This document shows positions 60,126-64,000 of a stretch of DNA of 64,000 bases, piece after piece. The stretch is from Azadirachta indica. Lineage: Eukaryota > Streptophyta > Magnoliopsida > Sapindales > Meliaceae. The translations under genes were made by a program, and so were the position numbers. Each line of letters starts with the position of its first letter. Within the stretch, counting starts at the first letter, position 1. The notes beneath the pieces are model-generated. The model had not been told where the DNA came from. It saw only the letters and a program-made list of their open reading frames with translations, and made no database searches. Where the stretch lies: contig CM040443.1 in NCBI GenBank assembly GCA_022749755.1, positions 14,337,744 to 14,401,743 on the forward strand, read 5' to 3'.

Positions 60126-62295
60126 TTGCGTGTGTATTTATGTCCGTCCGTGTGTGCATGTGCGCATGTGCACAAATCGATTGATATAAATTCATGTGAT
60201 ATATTAAGTAATTGCCGCATAATTTATATTTTTAAAGTGCATAACATAAAGTTTTATTCAAATGTAATTACCATATTAGATCAATCAAAGTTTATCAATG
60301 AAATAAAATAAAATTGCCATAGGCAAATATCCACTTTTTCAACATCTATTTTAATTGTAGGGTTAGAACTAGTTTGGAATTGTTGTGGATTATAGCATAA
60401 TTTATTTTTAATGTGCTTTAAAAATAATCAATTTTAAAGAGAATGAGTTTAATGTTAAATAAATTTTATATTCAAAAGTGCTGTAAATTTAAAAATTAGT
60501 TTTGTATGTTTGGTAAATTTTATTGTCAAAATATTGCAATAATATAAATCATTAAATAGACATATCATATTGAATATAATATTTATATATCAAATATATA
60601 TATATAGCTAGTATAAAATAATTTATACTAAAAAAATACTTATTTTTATTGTGAAATAATGTAATTAGCCACCATTATTGAAACAAAACTTGATGATGGT
60701 TGTACAATACTACTTATTGATGTAGAACACTGTATTTTGAAAAGAAATAGAAATATACATATAAGAAAACATATAAAAGAAATTGATTATATACTTAAAT
60801 TTTATTAGGGACAATTTTGGACTTATCAAATTCATGCAATAGTATATGTGAAATTATACATATAGATACAATAGATTTAAGGATCAGATTTTGAAAAACA
60901 AGTAAAAACCTTCCTTTCAAAATGTGTGGTGGAAAAATAAATCTTAGATAAAAATTATTTTAAAAAAAATTATCAAATAGTTAAAATAGATTTTAACAGA
61001 CTTTCAATAGCAATTCAAAACGAGCTCTTAATCTATGACCTCTTCTAAAAAGGAGGAGGTCTCCATTTCATTTCACCATCCCACCCAATATCATTAAGAT
61101 TTATTTTTAATAGAATCCTTTGTATTCATGTGTTCTATGGTTTCCATTGCTTCTCGATTATTTTTCAACATTTTCAAAATGTATTTTCAAAATCAATTAT
61201 CTTTAATTTTTCAAACTAACTACTCTACTCTACTTGTTTAAAACAAATAATAGGAAACAAGTAAATTCTTATTGTTTTTAGATGTAGAAAAATATTTTCA
61301 TAAAATTACCTGGTATTTTTTATTTTTAAAATTAAAAGATTATTCTTATAATTTTCAAAAGCACTATCTTAAAAACATTACTAAACACACTCTAGTTTAT
61401 AATTTTTAAGAAATAATAACAGCAATTTAAGCTAATACAAAATTAATAAAAATGACCAACAAGCAATAATGGAAAGGAAAAAAATAGCAACCGCAAACAA
61501 ACAGATCAGTTGAAACAAATTAACTAAAGGTGCCAAGTTGTAGCTCATTACTATTTAATTAATTAATTAAGTATATTAGATTAAATTAATTTTCTAGAAT
61601 CCATATTATTTATTCTTTATTTCTTTTGATATATGCTCGCATGGGCAAATATTAATTAATTAAAATAAAATAATGATGGCATGTGAATGGATCCATAAAA
61701 TGCGTTGAAGAAGGAGAAAATGCAAAGGAATAAGAGCAGAGTATTAAAGAATTAACTAATTAATTAATTATATATATGTTAAGCTATTTTAATAATCAGA
61801 TAGCAAATGGGCATTAATTTTTTTGTTTACTGACACAGTGTAACTTCGAACCTTCGAGGCAAAAGTTTTTAAGTTTTTAAAAAAATTAAATATTCAAATT
61901 TATTTAATATTACAGGTATTTTCAGCTACCTATTCTATCTATAGTTACATTTTATTGTAATATAATAGTTATTAAAATATAACAGTAAAACTCAATGATG
62001 TAATCTGTTCGTTAATACAAAGGTAAAAATATAAAAAAGTTCATTTAAATTCTATTACTTTTTTCTATTAATAGAAAATATGTTTTTTATTTAAATTCTA
62101 ATAAAAACATGAAAAAGAAAATTTGTGATTGTATAATGTTATACGTAGATAATAAACAGTAGAATACTTATCACTACACTATTTATACATTCCATATTAT
62201 TTTATGAAATTGGTAATATTTATTTATAAAAATCCATTTCCAATTACAAATTAGTTTTATTAATATTAATAAAATCTAGATTATATTGATTAATT
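60126..62295. other. AT-rich spacer
   Basis: There is no recognised gene. A short TTAATTAATTAATTAA stretch lies near 61,556 and another near 61,754. Open stretches are short and without motifs. Confidence 0.4.
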
Positions 62296-62593
62296 ATATA
62301 AGATGTTCATATGTACCCCTTAACTTTTAAGAAAATACTCTATATTGCATATTTAGAGTGTGTGAGATACCTTTGAGTTTTAAAAAAAAACTGAGGAAAT
62401 CCCTTAAATTTTGAAGAAATAGAAAAATACCCTTGATCTGACTTTTGTTCATTTGACCTACTAAAATATTATTATTTTAATCTTTAAATTTTAGTAAAAT
62501 AATAAAATATGATATGATTTTTCATAATTAATAATATAGTCCTATTATGTTCAACATATTAGTAGGACTAATAGTTTTTAACATAATCTATCA

Positions 62594-63120
62594 ACCTTGA
62601 CACGAACACGATACATAGTTAACAGTTTTGAATTAACTTAAAATAATATGATTAATGAATGAGTCATGATAATGTGACATGCTCAATAATTAGGTCGAGT
62701 TTCGGTTTAGAGGTCGTAACACATAAATCCATTTATAATATGATTAATTATTTGAATAATCATTTTATACTAATTTATTTCTAATTTAATATATTTATTT
62801 TATATTTTTCATAGTTTAAGAGTGTTTAATTATATTTTTAACATTTTAAAAGCTTTTTAATACTATTTAGAATAAAATTTATTAGCATTTGCGTAAATAA
62901 TATTATAAATATTTTCAAAATATATATTTAAATATGTAAAATATTATGTTAAATAGCTAACATGATTATTAAATGGATAACTGATTAATAAATAGACGAG
63001 GTTAGGGTTTTAATTTTTGACATGATTATTAAATGGATCGATCCGAATTAATTTAAAATACGTTAAATCTTTATTTGACATGACACGAATATGGCACATT
63101 AACCTGAATTGCCAACCCTA
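62594..63120 (-). mobile_element. hAT-like repeat copy, opposite orientation
   Basis: Read on the minus strand it starts GGGTTGGCAATTCAGG at 63,120 and matches 59,710-60,125 throughout, then extends further to TCGTGTCAAGG near 62,594. The latter may be the other end of the element. It sits between a pair of inverted arms at about 62,440-62,475 and 63,555-63,590, so it may have inserted into another MITE. Confidence 0.6.
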
Positions 63121-64000
63121 AATATTAGGGACTAAATTTCAACTTAAAAAAGTTTGTTTTATTTTATTATTTTAAAAAACCATAGAAATAAAAATATAAT
63201 TTATTTTTAAATTAAAATGCAAATAATTAATTTAGACAAACTTATATCATAAAATGCTCTTAACTTTCTTTTTCTTTTTGGTAATAATTTCATATGTAAT
63301 GATTTTAAATTTTTAAAAGAAAATATGTATAATATTTTAAAAATTATTTTATTTTTATTGATACAATAATAAATTTAATTCACATGCTAGAATCTATTAT
63401 TATTTTTTATCATAAAATAATTAATTAGATTTGCCTTAATAAATCATTTTAAGTTTACATTTTAGTCCGAATATATTAGAAATAATGGATATTATTAATT
63501 ATAAAACAATTCTATCTCATTTTTTATTTAACATATTTTTAGGGACTCAAGTAATAATATTTTAACAGGTCAATCTGACGGAAGTTAAGTTAGAGAGGTG
63601 CCTTCTTATTTTCTCATAATTCTAACGTATCTAACATACTTAAAAAATTAACGGGTATTTGCTGTTCCCCAAGAGGTAAGGAATATATCACTATATTCCT
63701 TATTTAAATTAAGAAAAATTGCTCTAGACTCTCTTCAAGTTTGGTTAAAATATCCATTATCTCCTAAGTTCTAAAATTATTCTGTTATGTCTTATTGTAA
63801 GTGGATATAAGGAAAAAATTTAATTTTTAGGGGTAAAATAGTAAATACCCCACCACAGGACACACAACTCTCTCTCTCTCTCGTTAGAGTCAGATTCCTC
63901 GTTGACTTTGCCCCCATATTTTCTTCCAACATGCCTAGCAATTGTTCAACCATCATGTGGCTCCATCATAGTGGTGACAAGTGAAAGCACAACACCACCA
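63121..64000. other. AT-rich right edge of the window
   Basis: No gene was identified. Sequence becomes less AT-rich from about 63,840, with a CT run near 63,868-63,881; a gene or promoter could begin just beyond the window. Confidence 0.35.

Noticed and set aside
63840..64000. Possible gene start at the right edge
   Set aside because: Slight rise in GC and a CT run only; no start, splice or protein motif can be supported within the window.

Overview
The window is nuclear DNA of a higher plant. Four things show this: GT-AG introns, a mitochondrial prenyltransferase split into seven exons, a YSL metal-chelate transporter, and CC-NB-ARC-LRR resistance genes. The AT-rich spacers are packed with copia, gypsy, hAT, MULE and MITE remnants. 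The style of the resistance proteins (At4g27190/RPS2-like) suggests a woody rosid; a Sapindales genome such as Citrus is my best guess, from family resemblance only. I saw no rRNA, tRNA, CRISPR or bacterial-type feature.

Layout. 1-2,284: non-coding, with a ~320-bp tandem duplication just upstream of the first gene. 2,285-6,097 (+): intact 4-hydroxybenzoate polyprenyltransferase (COQ2/PPT1, ubiquinone synthesis). 7,880-10,879 (-): intact YSL transporter (YSL5/7/8 clade), convergent with COQ2. 15,733-22,005 (-): CNL-1, an NLR broken by a one-base frameshift. 22,006-42,385: transposon territory, with a degenerate gypsy element, a FAR1/MULE transposase pseudogene, a gypsy-type LTR, a decayed minus-strand copia element carrying a hAT-like insertion, and an unusual array of inward-facing LTRs. 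42,386-43,300: a GC-richer island with no recognised gene. 43,880-57,080: a second copy of the 10,320-22,520 block, holding a dead copy of YSL exon 1 and CNL-2, an essentially intact NLR (about 1,706 aa). 57,400-64,000: AT-rich MITE and hAT repeats with one orphan exon-like fragment.

The main story is a segmental duplication of about 12-13 kb: YSL 5' end + spacer + NLR. The two copies (A = 10,320-22,520, B = 43,880-57,080) now lie 21 kb apart, separated by transposons. Comparing them by eye gives clean empty sites for several mobile elements, shows different lesions in each NLR, and shows strong homogeneity of the CC-NB-ARC half against diverged LRRs. COQ2 and YSL are housekeeping and metal-homeostasis genes with no evident functional link to the NLRs beyond position.
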